Part shown: positions 1 through 6,987 of the stretch, piece after piece | Layout: each line of letters begins with the position of its first letter | Position numbering within the stretch: the first letter of the stretch is position 1 | Source of the DNA: JBEGQX01 sp041180805 | Lineage (GTDB): Bacteria > Planctomycetota > Planctomycetia > Gemmatales > Gemmataceae | Reading direction: 5' to 3' | Assembly: GCA_041180805.1 (NCBI GenBank) | Contig: JBEGQX010000176.1 | Location: forward strand, 1 to 10,095 | DNA: 10,095 nucleotides | Made by a program: the position numbers and the translations under genes | The notes under the pieces: generated by a model | Database searches by the model: none | The model's input: only the letters and a program-made list of their open reading frames with translations | What the model was told of the DNA's origin: nothing

Positions 1-375
1 GATTTGATTCATCGGTTGGTGGAAAATCAGGATTCCTTAGCTGAACCAGAAGAGTTGCGTTTGTCGGTATTTAAAAAAATCTTATGCCAGCCGTGGCTGG
101 ATTCCCTGCTTGCTTTCATGAAGGCGGTTCGTGCTTTTAAAGGGAATAGCCTTTCACCTGTGGAATATTGCCTTGCCAGAATTTCTGAATGGGGGATTTC
201 AAAGATCAACCCGCAGCCTTTTATTACAGGTGAAGATTTGAAAGCCCTGGGTTTTCTGCCTGGGCCCCAATTCAAGCAAATTCTGGATCATATACGCGAT
301 GAACAGCTTGACGAAAGGTTGCAAGATCGCGAAAGCGCATTGGAATTGGCGAAATCGCTGGCTGGGACAAAATAA
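1..375 (+). CDS. cca: CCA tRNA nucleotidyltransferase, C-terminal part (5' end outside window)
   Basis: The frame is open from base 1 and ends at TAA 373-375, so only the last 124 codons are present. The C-terminal signature resembles the PcnB/CCA-adding enzyme tail: a 'TGEDLKALGFLPGPQFKQIL' stretch, then 'DEQLDERLQDREEAL'-like helices ('LQDRESALELAKSLA'). This matches the usual 'GxDLxxLGxxPGPxFKxILxxxxxxQLxG..xxREEAL' ending of class II bacterial enzymes that add or repair the 3'-CCA of tRNAs. The catalytic nucleotidyltransferase head lies upstream and cannot be checked. There is no clear intrinsic terminator in the 100 bases to recA, so read-through into recA is possible, although recA has its own promoter-like sequence. 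A poly(A) polymerase of the same superfamily is the main alternative. Confidence 0.82.
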   Translation, partial: DLIHRLVENQDSLAEPEELRLSVFKKILCQPWLDSLLAFMKAVRAFKGNSLSPVEYCLARISEWGISKINPQPFITGEDLKALGFLPGPQFKQILDHIRDEQLDERLQDRESALELAKSLAGTK

Positions 376-405
376 TAATAATTTGGATAATTTTTGCTGC
401 TGGGC

Positions 406-433
406 TTGAGATGAACTCCAGCGCAGGTATACT
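406..433 (+). promoter_or_regulatory. sigma70-type promoter of recA
   Basis: TTGAGA (406-411) and TATACT (428-433) are separated by 16 bp, each one mismatch from the -35 and -10 consensus. Transcription would begin near 440, giving a leader of about 35 nt before the recA ATG. The spacer lies within an imperfect inverted repeat, CTGG (400-403) and CCAG (418-421), which could be an operator. No canonical E. coli-type or Gram-positive-type LexA box is seen. Confidence 0.55.
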
Positions 434-475
434 CACATTTGTTCAGATCAAGGAATAGCCCAATAGGAGAATCAA

Positions 476-1564
476 ATGGCTGAAAATTCCCAAGACAAAG
501 AACTCAAACAGGCTCTTTCCCAAATTGAGAAGCAGTTTGGCAAAGGTGCAATTATGCAACTTGGCGAGGCTTCCGAATCAGATGTGCAGGGAATTTCATC
601 GGGCGCACTTAGCTTGGATATAGCCTTGGGTGGCAAGGGAATTCCGCGTGGCCGTATCATAGAAATATTTGGCGCTGAATCCAGCGGCAAGACAACCATT
701 GCATTGCATGCGGTTGCAAGCGCACAGAAAAAAGGTGGTGTTGCAGCTTTTATTGATGCTGAACACGCATTGGACCCCAGTTGGGCGAAAAGGCTTGGCG
801 TTGACCTTGAGGCGTTGTTGGTAAGTCAGCCCTCATCTGCGGAAGAAGCATTGAAGATTGCCGAGATGCTTATCAAGTCCAACTCGGTGGATTTGATTGT
901 TATCGATTCGGTGGCTGCGTTGGTTCCAAGGGCCGAAGTGGAAGGTGAGATCGGTGATGCTCATGTCGGCCTGCAAGCCCGCCTGATGAGTCAGGCTCTT
1001 CGCATTCTGAACCCTACTATTGCAAGAACAAAGACCAGCATGATCTTTATCAACCAGATTCGCCAGAAAATCGGCGTGATGTTTGGTAACCCTGAAACTA
1101 CCGCTGGTGGGCTTGCATTGAAGTTCTACAGTTCTGTTCGTTTGGAAGTAAGAAAGGTAACCACAATCAAGGAAGCCGAGGAAACCATTGGTTCTCGAGT
1201 TCGGGTTCGTGTGGTGAAAAACAAAGTTGCACCTCCTTTCCGCCAGGCTGAAGTGGATCTGATGCACGAATGTGGCATAAGCAGGGAAGGGGATCTGTTG
1301 GATCTTGGAATTGAGGAAAAGATCATCGACAAATCTGGCGCCTGGATCAACTATGGAGATACCCGTTTGGGGCAGGGACGTGAAAACGCCAAGACTTTCC
1401 TTAGGGAAAACCCAAAACTGGTGGATGAAATTACCAAGAAAATTCTCCACAAGAAAGGCATTGGAGTTTCGCCTTCTTCGGAAGCTGGTTATGCTACCGA
1501 GGCGCCAGCCCCGGCCCCCGCGACTGGAAAAGCTGGCAAGAAGGCGGCACACGCTGCTGATTAA
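476..1564 (+). CDS. recA: Recombinase RecA
   Basis: RecA is the ATP-dependent strand-exchange protein that forms filaments on single-stranded DNA for homologous recombination and, where LexA is present, SOS induction. The 362-residue product is full length. The Walker A motif GAESSGKTT lies at residues 66-74 and Walker B LIVIDSV at 140-146. Loop L1 lies around GEIGDAHVGLQARL (157-170) and loop L2 in the NQIRQKIGVMFGNPETTAGG region (193-212). The core is highly conserved. The last 25 residues are Ala/Pro/Lys-rich (APAPAPATGKAGKK) rather than acidic as in E. coli. The ATG at 476 is supported by AGGAGA (465-470) five bases upstream. The gene is bounded by a promoter and an intrinsic terminator and is probably monocistronic. 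Confidence 0.98.
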   Translation: MAENSQDKELKQALSQIEKQFGKGAIMQLGEASESDVQGISSGALSLDIALGGKGIPRGRIIEIFGAESSGKTTIALHAVASAQKKGGVAAFIDAEHALDPSWAKRLGVDLEALLVSQPSSAEEALKIAEMLIKSNSVDLIVIDSVAALVPRAEVEGEIGDAHVGLQARLMSQALRILNPTIARTKTSMIFINQIRQKIGVMFGNPETTAGGLALKFYSSVRLEVRKVTTIKEAEETIGSRVRVRVVKNKVAPPFRQAEVDLMHECGISREGDLLDLGIEEKIIDKSGAWINYGDTRLGQGRENAKTFLRENPKLVDEITKKILHKKGIGVSPSSEAGYATEAPAPAPATGKAGKKAAHAAD

Positions 1565-1583
1565 CTTCCTGGCGAAATTCTTG

Positions 1584-1616
1584 AACCCGTGGAGTGCCAA
1601 ACTCCACGGGTTTTTT
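1584..1616 (+). terminator. Intrinsic terminator of recA
   Basis: A perfect 12-bp stem, AACCCGTGGAGT (1584-1595) and its complement (1601-1612), closes a 5-nt GCCAA loop. It merges into the T-run at 1611-1616. It lies 19 bases after the recA stop, so recA transcription probably ends here. Confidence 0.92.
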
Positions 1617-1674
1617 GTTCTAACCACCTGCGCGATGAATTAAGATTAGGTGATTACTTCACCTTGGATGAATC

Positions 1675-3159
1675 ATGGCGAAACTTTGCGGATTAACCTT
1701 TATTTTTCTCATGGTATTTCATGCAAACGCGGTTGCGTTTGCCCAATCGCCTCTTAACCAGATTCAGAAAGATGTCCAGAAAGCTGCTTCCAAGGCAGAA
1801 AAATCCATTGCTAGTATTTTGGTTTCGCGAAGTTCCAGGTATAAGGAAATGGGTGCAGTTCCTCCTGTGGATATTCCCGGCAGACTTGGCGGGTTTCAGC
1901 CTATCCAGCCACAAGTAAGGCGTTTCAGGAATGTTCCCGACCGAAGCCAGGCTGGTTTGGATCTTGCAGACCCAGACACCGTGCCGGATTCTTTTGGCTC
2001 GGGAGTTCTCATTGACAAGAATCTTGTTCTTACCACCGCGCATGTTGTGAGAGGGGCAGTGAAAATTTATGTCAGGTTCCCCGGTAATAAAGGTTCCTAT
2101 GCAGATATTCATGCTTTGGATGGCCGTAGTGACCTTGCTGTCCTTCGTTTGATTGATTTTGTCGATGACTTAAATCCGCTGCCATTTTCTGAAGAGGGAA
2201 TTTCGCGGGGACAGTTTGTGATTCATCTTTCCAATGGTTATGGATCCGGGTTTAAGGATGGATCACCTGCAATAGGCTGGGGGATGGTTTCCAACCTTAG
2301 AAGAAAGTGGACCTCCAGAGATGTTGATGCGGAAAGAAATCAAATACCGCTTTATCAGTACGGAACCTTGATACAACTGGATTCCCCAGTGCGCGCTGGC
2401 GCCAGTGGCGGAGTGGTTCTCAATACGGATGGGGCTTGGTTGGGTATGCTGACCACCTCTGCGGGATGGCCCGGATTGGATTTTGCCGGCGGATTTGCCA
2501 TACCCATGGACCCTAACTACAGGCGTTTGGTCGAGGTTTTAAAAAAGGGACAAGAAATTGATTATGGTTTTTTGGGCGTTCAAATTGACCCGGTTGGAAC
2601 TGGCGGTAACGGGGTGTTGATTCAAAATGTCACGGGAAATACCCCTGCGGCGATGGCAGGAATGAATCGGGGAGAAAGAATTATTTCCATACAGGGCCAA
2701 AGGTTGGAAACCCAGGAAGATTTATTCTTTTATACGGGAACCTCACTGGCAGGAAGTGAAGTTACTTTGGAGATTGCAGGGGTTGCTGGTGCCCCCAACC
2801 GTTTTATTAAGGCCCGCCTGGCAAAATATCTAAGTACCTCGGATATTATCGCATCCACTCAACCAGAAGCACCTTTTGGAATTCGTGTGGATTACACAAG
2901 TTTGCTGGCACAGAGGCCTTTCGGTTTAAATCCTTGGAATCGGGGGATTCCCTTGGGGGTTTTAATAAAAGAGATTGTTCCCGGGTCTTCCGCCGAAGTT
3001 GCGAAGCTGCAATCCGGGAAGGTAATTTCCAGAATTGGCAATAAACCGTTGGTTACGCCTGAAGACTTTTACAATGCCATGAAGGTTGCCGGTAATAAAG
3101 TTGGCATTACCGTAACCCAGACGGATGGAAGTGAAGAACAAATCGAGTTGGCAAGGTAG
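1675..3159 (+). CDS. Secreted HtrA/Deg-like trypsin-family serine protease with two PDZ domains
   Basis: The 494-residue exported protein begins with a signal peptide (hydrophobic residues 5-23, likely cleavage after AFA near residue 23). A chymotrypsin-like protease domain covers about 100-290. The catalytic triad is visible: His123 in LTTAHVV, Asp153 in GRSDLAVLRL and Ser244 in GASGG. Two PDZ domains follow at about 297-385 (starting YGFLGVQI) and 398-492 (starting APFGIRV, with VPGSSAEVAKL). HtrA/Deg proteases degrade or chaperone misfolded envelope proteins, and the PDZ domains recognise substrate C-termini. The serine motif departs from the usual GNSGGP (Ala for Asn, Val for Pro), so activity is likely but not certain. 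The start at 1675 is chosen for the signal peptide; no strong Shine-Dalgarno is present. The isomerase gene follows after 21 bp, suggesting co-transcription. Confidence 0.9.
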   Translation: MAKLCGLTFIFLMVFHANAVAFAQSPLNQIQKDVQKAASKAEKSIASILVSRSSRYKEMGAVPPVDIPGRLGGFQPIQPQVRRFRNVPDRSQAGLDLADPDTVPDSFGSGVLIDKNLVLTTAHVVRGAVKIYVRFPGNKGSYADIHALDGRSDLAVLRLIDFVDDLNPLPFSEEGISRGQFVIHLSNGYGSGFKDGSPAIGWGMVSNLRRKWTSRDVDAERNQIPLYQYGTLIQLDSPVRAGASGGVVLNTDGAWLGMLTTSAGWPGLDFAGGFAIPMDPNYRRLVEVLKKGQEIDYGFLGVQIDPVGTGGNGVLIQNVTGNTPAAMAGMNRGERIISIQGQRLETQEDLFFYTGTSLAGSEVTLEIAGVAGAPNRFIKARLAKYLSTSDIIASTQPEAPFGIRVDYTSLLAQRPFGLNPWNRGIPLGVLIKEIVPGSSAEVAKLQSGKVISRIGNKPLVTPEDFYNAMKVAGNKVGITVTQTDGSEEQIELAR

Positions 3160-3180
3160 CACTGAATTGGAGCTTCAATT

Positions 3181-4017
3181 ATGAAATACGCAATTTGCAA
3201 TGAAACTTTTGAGGGCTGGGAACATGCCCGAATTTGTGGTTACTTGCGAAAAATCGGCTACACAGGTTTGGAAATCGCGCCATTTACCCTTGCCAGTAGA
3301 ATTACCGAAGTCAATCAGGCAGCTCGGGCAAAATTACGGAAGGAGGCTGAAAAAGAGGATGTGAAAATAATTGGCCTGCATTGGCTTCTGGCCAAGACCG
3401 AAGGGTTTTGTCTTACCTCCCCTGATGTTGCTGTACGCAAGAATACCGCTGGTTATCTAGAAGAATTGGGCAGGGCCTGTGTGGATTTGGGAGGTGATAT
3501 TTTGGTGCTGGGTTCACCCGCGCAGCGCCGAATTCCCGTGGGGCATACCAAGGAGCAGGCTACCGAATTCGCGGTGGATACTCTGAAAAGAACGGTTAAG
3601 GTTTTTGGTGATCTGGGGGTAAAGTTGTGCTTGGAGCCGTTATCGCCCCCTGAAGCAGACTTTGTAAATACTGCTGGTGAAGGTGCGGAAATTCTAAGAC
3701 AAATCGGCCATCCCAACTACTTGCTTCATTTGGATGTGAAAGCCATGTCCACCGAACCAAAGCCAACCCCGGAAGTGATTCGAGAATTTATACATCTTAA
3801 CGGCCATTTCCATGCTAATGATCCAAATCTTCGTGGGCCTGGTTTTGGTTCCACAGATTTTGTGCCAATCTTTCAGGCATTATTAGAGAAGAAATATTCC
3901 GGCTGGGTTTCCGTGGAAGTATTTGATTACAAACCGGATCCTGAAACCATTGCGGAAAAAAGTTTGGAATACATGAAAGCTTGCGTTGCAAAAGCCAAGA
4001 ATTTACTGAACATGTAA
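3181..4017 (+). CDS. Sugar phosphate isomerase/epimerase (xylose isomerase-like TIM barrel)
   Basis: A 278-residue AP_endonuc_2/xylose isomerase-like TIM barrel, the usual length for the family, with no signal peptide (cytoplasmic). Putative divalent-metal ligands sit at the family positions: Glu152 (CLEPLS), Asp185 (HLDVKAM), His211 (HFHANDP) and Glu246 (VSVEVFDY). The layout resembles D-psicose/D-tagatose 3-epimerases and the many uncharacterised sugar isomerases of Planctomycetota, which interconvert ketoses or keto-sugar derivatives. The substrate cannot be read from sequence. GGAG (3169-3172) lies eight bases before the ATG. It follows the protease gene by 21 bp with no terminator between, so the two probably share a transcript, although no functional link is obvious. 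Confidence 0.87.
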   Translation: MKYAICNETFEGWEHARICGYLRKIGYTGLEIAPFTLASRITEVNQAARAKLRKEAEKEDVKIIGLHWLLAKTEGFCLTSPDVAVRKNTAGYLEELGRACVDLGGDILVLGSPAQRRIPVGHTKEQATEFAVDTLKRTVKVFGDLGVKLCLEPLSPPEADFVNTAGEGAEILRQIGHPNYLLHLDVKAMSTEPKPTPEVIREFIHLNGHFHANDPNLRGPGFGSTDFVPIFQALLEKKYSGWVSVEVFDYKPDPETIAEKSLEYMKACVAKAKNLLNM

Positions 4018-4032
4018 AAGAAAAGAATGATG

Positions 4033-4061
4033 TGGAAATAGAACAATAACCGTGCTATTTT
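4033..4061 (+). promoter_or_regulatory. Possible extended -10 promoter for the YHS-domain gene
   Basis: TGGAAA (4033-4038) and TATTTT (4056-4061) are 17 bp apart, with a TG at 4053-4054 forming an extended -10 (TGCTATTTT). Each hexamer matches consensus at four of six positions. The element is 35 bp before the ATG at 4096 and is the best promoter candidate in this 78-bp gap. Confidence 0.35.
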
Positions 4062-4095
4062 AAAGGTAATTCTAAGTCACATTTGGAGTTCAAAT

Positions 4096-4806
4096 ATGTT
4101 TCGCATTATGGCTTTTTCTGTTTGTTTCATGGGATTGGTTGCCGGAATTTCTGCAGGCGCGGATAAGAATACGGAAGCCAACAAGGAAGCTCTTCAAAAA
4201 TTGCAGGATTTTATCGGCCAATGGAAGGGCAATGGCGGTCCGGATGGTAAAACTGTTTCAAAGGATGTTTGGAGTGAAACCATCAACTGGGGCTGGAGAT
4301 TTAAAGGTGATGATGCCTGGATTACCTTGGAAGTTGAAAAAGGCAAGTTTATCAAGTCTGGTGAATTGAAATTTATTCCCGAGAAAAAGATTTATCAATT
4401 CACAGCAACGGATATCAAAGGGAACAAGCTTGTGTTTGAGGGTAAACTTTCCAAGGATATTTTAACCCTTGAAAGAACTGATCCAAAAACCAAACAAACC
4501 CAACAATTTCAGATGAATAATGCCGCCGAAGGTGTTCGTTTTATTTATCGCTTTGCCAGCAAGGAAGAAGGGCGCACGATTTACAAAAAGGAATACATGG
4601 TGGCTGCGACTCGGGAAGGCGCCAGTTTGGGTGCCAAAGAAAAGAAAACCGAATGTGTTGTCAGCGGTGGTGCAGGTACCATGCCGGTTTCCTTCAAAGG
4701 CGAAACCTTCTATGTGTGCTGTTCCGGTTGCCGCGATGCGTTTAACGAAAACCCTGAAAAATATGTCAAGGAATTTAAGGCCAAGAAAGCGGCTGGCGGG
4801 GAATAA
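4096..4806 (+). CDS. Exported protein with lipocalin-like N-terminal region and C-terminal YHS metal-binding domain
   Basis: The 236-residue product starts with a signal peptide (hydrophobic 5-20, AGISAGA, cleavage near 21). Residues about 33-170 alternate short beta-like segments beginning DFIGQWKGNGG, resembling lipocalin-like/DUF1579-type barrels; this part is a weak call. The C-terminus (about 185-228) is a YHS-type domain. It has ECVVSGG (Cys187), then YVCCSGCRDAF (Cys208, Cys209, Cys212) and the typical NPEKYVKEF ending. YHS domains bind metals, and in this phylum they are common on exported proteins. The ATG at 4096 has TTGGAG (4083-4088) seven bases upstream. An in-frame ATG four codons later would also leave a signal peptide. 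The gene has its own terminator and precedes an exported cytochrome, so metal or redox work outside the cytoplasm is a reasonable inference. Confidence 0.78.
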   Translation: MFRIMAFSVCFMGLVAGISAGADKNTEANKEALQKLQDFIGQWKGNGGPDGKTVSKDVWSETINWGWRFKGDDAWITLEVEKGKFIKSGELKFIPEKKIYQFTATDIKGNKLVFEGKLSKDILTLERTDPKTKQTQQFQMNNAAEGVRFIYRFASKEEGRTIYKKEYMVAATREGASLGAKEKKTECVVSGGAGTMPVSFKGETFYVCCSGCRDAFNENPEKYVKEFKAKKAAGGE

Positions 4807-4827
4807 GTTTTTAGTTGGTTTAAACTC

Positions 4828-4856
4828 AAAGGCTGGGGTTGCCCCCCGGCCTTTTT
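4828..4856 (+). terminator. Intrinsic terminator after the YHS-domain gene
   Basis: AAAGGCTGGGG (4828-4838) pairs with CCCCGGCCTTT (4844-4854), 11 pairs including one G-U, around loop TTGCC. A T-run at 4852-4856 follows. It starts 21 bases after the stop codon. Confidence 0.88.
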
Positions 4857-4886
4857 GTGTTTTTAGGGGCTTGACTAAAAAAAATC

Positions 4887-4914
4887 TTGATAAGCTGACA
4901 GCAGCATTTATGAT
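4887..4914 (+). promoter_or_regulatory. sigma70-type promoter of the cytochrome gene
   Basis: TTGATA (4887-4892) and TATGAT (4909-4914) are separated by 16 bp, each one mismatch from consensus. It lies just after the preceding terminator, so the cytochrome gene appears independently transcribed from about 4921. Confidence 0.5.
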
Positions 4915-4920
4915 AAAACT

Positions 4921-5053
4921 TCTTCAAGGCATGGCTTTGGATGGGCTTGGTTTGCCCAATCCTTCGACTGGCAACGCAAGCCAGTGAATATTTCGCATTA
5001 TGATCTTGGAGTTAAGGGCGAATGACCCAAGGAAATTTAACTGGAGTTTAGGC
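4921..5053 (+). other. Structured 5' leader of the cytochrome gene
   Basis: This is the predicted untranslated leader of about 133 nt between the promoter and the ATG at 5054. It contains two adjacent potential hairpins. The first pairs GGATGGGC (4939-4946) with GCCC plus ATCC (4954-4962, one bulged A). The second pairs ACTGGC (4967-4972) with GCCAGT (4980-4985). Neither matches a riboswitch I recognise, and no T-run follows, so attenuation is not evident. Confidence 0.3.
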
Positions 5054-5635
5054 ATGAATCGTTTTGCAAGGTTGGGTGTTTCTTTTTCCGCACTGGCGTT
5101 TGGTGTTTTCTGCATGGTTGCCAACCAAGGCCAGTCTGCCAATTTTATTTACGATGCCAAGGAAGCAATCGCTGCGGTTTCAGCTCAGGTTGGCAAGAAT
5201 GATTCCAAGGCCTTGGCTGAAATTGCCAAGAAGTATTCCTTGGATGAAATCATGCATGCTTTTAAGTTCCGTGCCAAGGGTGGCATAGGTGTTGGGGACA
5301 AGGCCGGCGCCATCACACCAGATGGAATCGAAGCCAAGTTGCAAGGATTAATGAAGAAAGCACCTGACAAGGCTGACCTTCAAAAAAATGGCAAGGCTTA
5401 CGCTGGTATGGGTGATGTATCCCTTACCCTGGCTGAACTTACTGAAATCTTCACCCCCAAGGATAAGAAGGGTGAAAAGGATCCCAAGAAGTGGAAGGAA
5501 TACACCGAAAATATGCGCAAGGGCGCCAAGGACCTTTCCGCTGCTGCAACCAAGGGAGATGGCGCTGCTGTTCAAAAGGCTGCCAAGGCCCTCTATGGAA
5601 GCTGCACCGATTGCCACGGAATCTTCCGTGACTAA
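5054..5635 (+). CDS. Exported cytochrome c'-like (class II) monohaem protein
   Basis: The 193-residue protein has a signal peptide (hydrophobic 7-23, cleavage near GQSA at 26-29). It is largely helical and Lys/Ala-rich. A single haem-binding CTDCH motif sits at the extreme C-terminus (Cys184, Cys187, His188), followed by GIFRD. A C-terminal CxxCHxxFR is the hallmark of cytochrome c', a four-helix bundle whose pentacoordinate haem binds NO or CO or transfers electrons; the exact role here is unknown. I chose ATG 5054 over an in-frame ATG at 5000. GGAG (5043-5046) is seven bases upstream of 5054 and the signal peptide starts there, whereas 5000 would add 18 polar residues ahead of it. Its own promoter, leader and terminator make it a single-gene unit. 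It follows an exported YHS-domain gene. Confidence 0.83.
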   Translation: MNRFARLGVSFSALAFGVFCMVANQGQSANFIYDAKEAIAAVSAQVGKNDSKALAEIAKKYSLDEIMHAFKFRAKGGIGVGDKAGAITPDGIEAKLQGLMKKAPDKADLQKNGKAYAGMGDVSLTLAELTEIFTPKDKKGEKDPKKWKEYTENMRKGAKDLSAAATKGDGAAVQKAAKALYGSCTDCHGIFRD

Positions 5636-5654
5636 TTGAACCATTGCTTTGATT

Positions 5655-5685
5655 AAGGCTCTGGGTAAATCCCGGAGCCTTTTTT
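5655..5685 (+). terminator. Intrinsic terminator of the cytochrome gene
   Basis: AAGGCTCTGGG (5655-5665) pairs with CCCGGAGCCTT (5671-5681), 11 pairs with one G-T, around loop TAAAT. T-run 5680-5685 follows and overlaps the stop codon of the converging MFS gene (5684-5686). On the minus strand the hairpin lacks a trailing T-run, so it is a one-way terminator by sequence. Confidence 0.9.
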
Positions 5686-6985
5686 ATTTGCCAATCTTTT
5701 TGATTGGCAAATACATGGTAAGAAAAGCTGCTATCAGCGAAGTGCTTCCATACAAGCCCAGCCCCCAGGATAGGCTGCCAGTGCGGTCCTTCAGGTACCC
5801 GGTAAGGGAAGGGCCAGTGAAGCCCCCAAGGTTGCCGGTGGAATTGATAAGGGCAATTCCAACAGCAGCTAATCCGGGTGCCAGAAGAGTGGTTTTTAAT
5901 GCCCAAAAGGGGCCAAATGTTGCATGAACACCCATGCTTGCCAGAATCATGCCACCCAGGCTAAAAGCCAAATAGTTGGGGTGAAGACCAGCTATCACAA
6001 AACCAATACCGCCAAGTAGATTCGCCGTTACCAGGTGCCATTTCCTTTCCTGAAGTCTATCGGAATTCCATCCCCAAAACACCATGCTTATGGTGCCTGC
6101 CAGAAATGGTAATGCGGAAAGAATGCCCAGTTGTTTTTCACTCATCGTTTCGGATGAATTTCTTAGGATCTCGGGCAACCATAAGCCAATGCCATAAAGG
6201 CCAGTAACCTGAAAAAAATAGATCATGCAAATATGCCATACCTGGGGGGATATAATCACTGTAAAGAAGGAACTCCACCCACTGGTTTGGTGGGAATCAT
6301 CCCTGTCCTGACCAAAGTTTTTAAGCAGGTTTTTTTCTGATTCATTCAGCCAGTGACAGGTTTCCGGCCTGTCTGGCAGAAACAGGAAGACATAAAACCC
6401 CATCAGGATGGAAGGCAGGGCCTCCAGTAGAAACATCCATTTCCAGCCGGCGATATTCAGGGTTCCATTCATGTCCAGCAGTGCCCCGGAAATGGGTGCC
6501 CCAATCAAGCCTGAAAGCGGTATTGCCGTCATGAATCTGGAAATACATTTGCCACGTTCGCTTGGAGGAAACCAATAGGTCAGGTACAGGATTATTCCGG
6601 GAAAAAATCCCGCTTCGGCCACACCCAGCATGAACCTCAAAACATAAAAAGTGGTGCTGGAATTCACAAAAACCATCGCTGCCGAAAGAATTCCCCAAGA
6701 AACCATAATGCGTGCAATCCAGCGCCTTGCGCCAACCTTTTCAAGCAGGACATTGCTGGGGATTTCAAATAATGCGTAGCCTATAAAGAAAATCCCAGCC
6801 CCAAGGCCATATACAGAATCACTAAACCCCAATTCCTCTTTCAGGTGTTTGGCTGCAAACCCAACATTGATTCTGTCCAGATAGGCACAAATGTAGCTTA
6901 GGAAAAGGACCGGTAGTAACCGTACGGAAACCTTGATTAATGTGGAGCCAAGTTCAGAGTTTGAGTTAGTGGGGTTTGTATTCAT
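5684..6985 (-). CDS. MFS transporter, anion:cation symporter (ACS) family
   Basis: The 433-residue protein has about 12 hydrophobic segments. ACS-family signatures include YLDRINVGFA (35-44) in TM1, EKVGARRW (82-89) as the loop 2-3 motif, the TM4-5 stretch RFMLGVAEAGFFPGIILYL and YWFPPSERGK, and the loop 8-9 motif WNSDRLQERKWH (306-317). Relatives such as tartrate, phthalate, glucarate or 4-hydroxyphenylacetate permeases usually import organic anions with protons; the substrate here is not readable. The ATG lies 2 bp after the arsM stop (TAA-TC-ATG) with no Shine-Dalgarno of its own, so translation probably depends on arsM ribosomes. That context makes an arsenic-related or methylated-product transport role possible but unproven; it is not recognisable as ArsJ. 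The gene converges on the cytochrome gene. Confidence 0.88.
   Translation of the reverse strand: MNTNPTNSNSELGSTLIKVSVRLLPVLFLSYICAYLDRINVGFAAKHLKEELGFSDSVYGLGAGIFFIGYALFEIPSNVLLEKVGARRWIARIMVSWGILSAAMVFVNSSTTFYVLRFMLGVAEAGFFPGIILYLTYWFPPSERGKCISRFMTAIPLSGLIGAPISGALLDMNGTLNIAGWKWMFLLEALPSILMGFYVFLFLPDRPETCHWLNESEKNLLKNFGQDRDDSHQTSGWSSFFTVIISPQVWHICMIYFFQVTGLYGIGLWLPEILRNSSETMSEKQLGILSALPFLAGTISMVFWGWNSDRLQERKWHLVTANLLGGIGFVIAGLHPNYLAFSLGGMILASMGVHATFGPFWALKTTLLAPGLAAVGIALINSTGNLGGFTGPSLTGYLKDRTGSLSWGLGLYGSTSLIAAFLTMYLPIKKIGK
5686..5712. repeat. Perfect 11-bp inverted repeat at the 3' end of the MFS gene
   Basis: ATTTGCCAATC (5686-5696) and GATTGGCAAAT (5702-5712) flank a TTTTT loop. The repeat covers the last MFS codons and touches the stop codon. 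It abuts the cytochrome terminator, making two hairpins in tandem at the convergent junction. On the minus transcript it may protect or end the arsM-MFS mRNA, although no T-run follows on that strand. Confidence 0.7.
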
Positions 6986-6987
6986 GA

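Noticed and set aside
406..475. Canonical LexA box before recA
   Set aside because: No CTGT-N8-ACAG or CGAAC-N4-GTTCG match; GAAC and GTTC occur but about 26 bp apart.
833..1627. Long minus-strand frame (264 codons) opposite recA
   Set aside because: It lies wholly across the conserved recA coding strand and its terminator, and the peptide resembles no family; it is a codon-bias shadow.
1648..1664. AGGTGA-TTACT-TCACCT dyad before the protease start as a riboswitch
   Set aside because: Six-bp arms only, ending 10 bases before the ATG; no known RNA family and possibly chance.
4520..4987. Plus-strand frame of 155 codons overlapping the YHS-domain gene
   Set aside because: It runs out of frame through the YHS domain and the terminator; the peptide is very basic and non-protein-like.
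5000..5053. Upstream ATG 5000 as cytochrome start
   Set aside because: It has no ribosome site and would put 18 polar residues before the signal peptide.
5451..5906. Minus-strand frame of 151 codons spanning the cytochrome 3' end and the MFS 3' end
   Set aside because: It crosses two confident genes and the terminator, with a composition (rich in Trp, His, Pro) typical of an antisense shadow.
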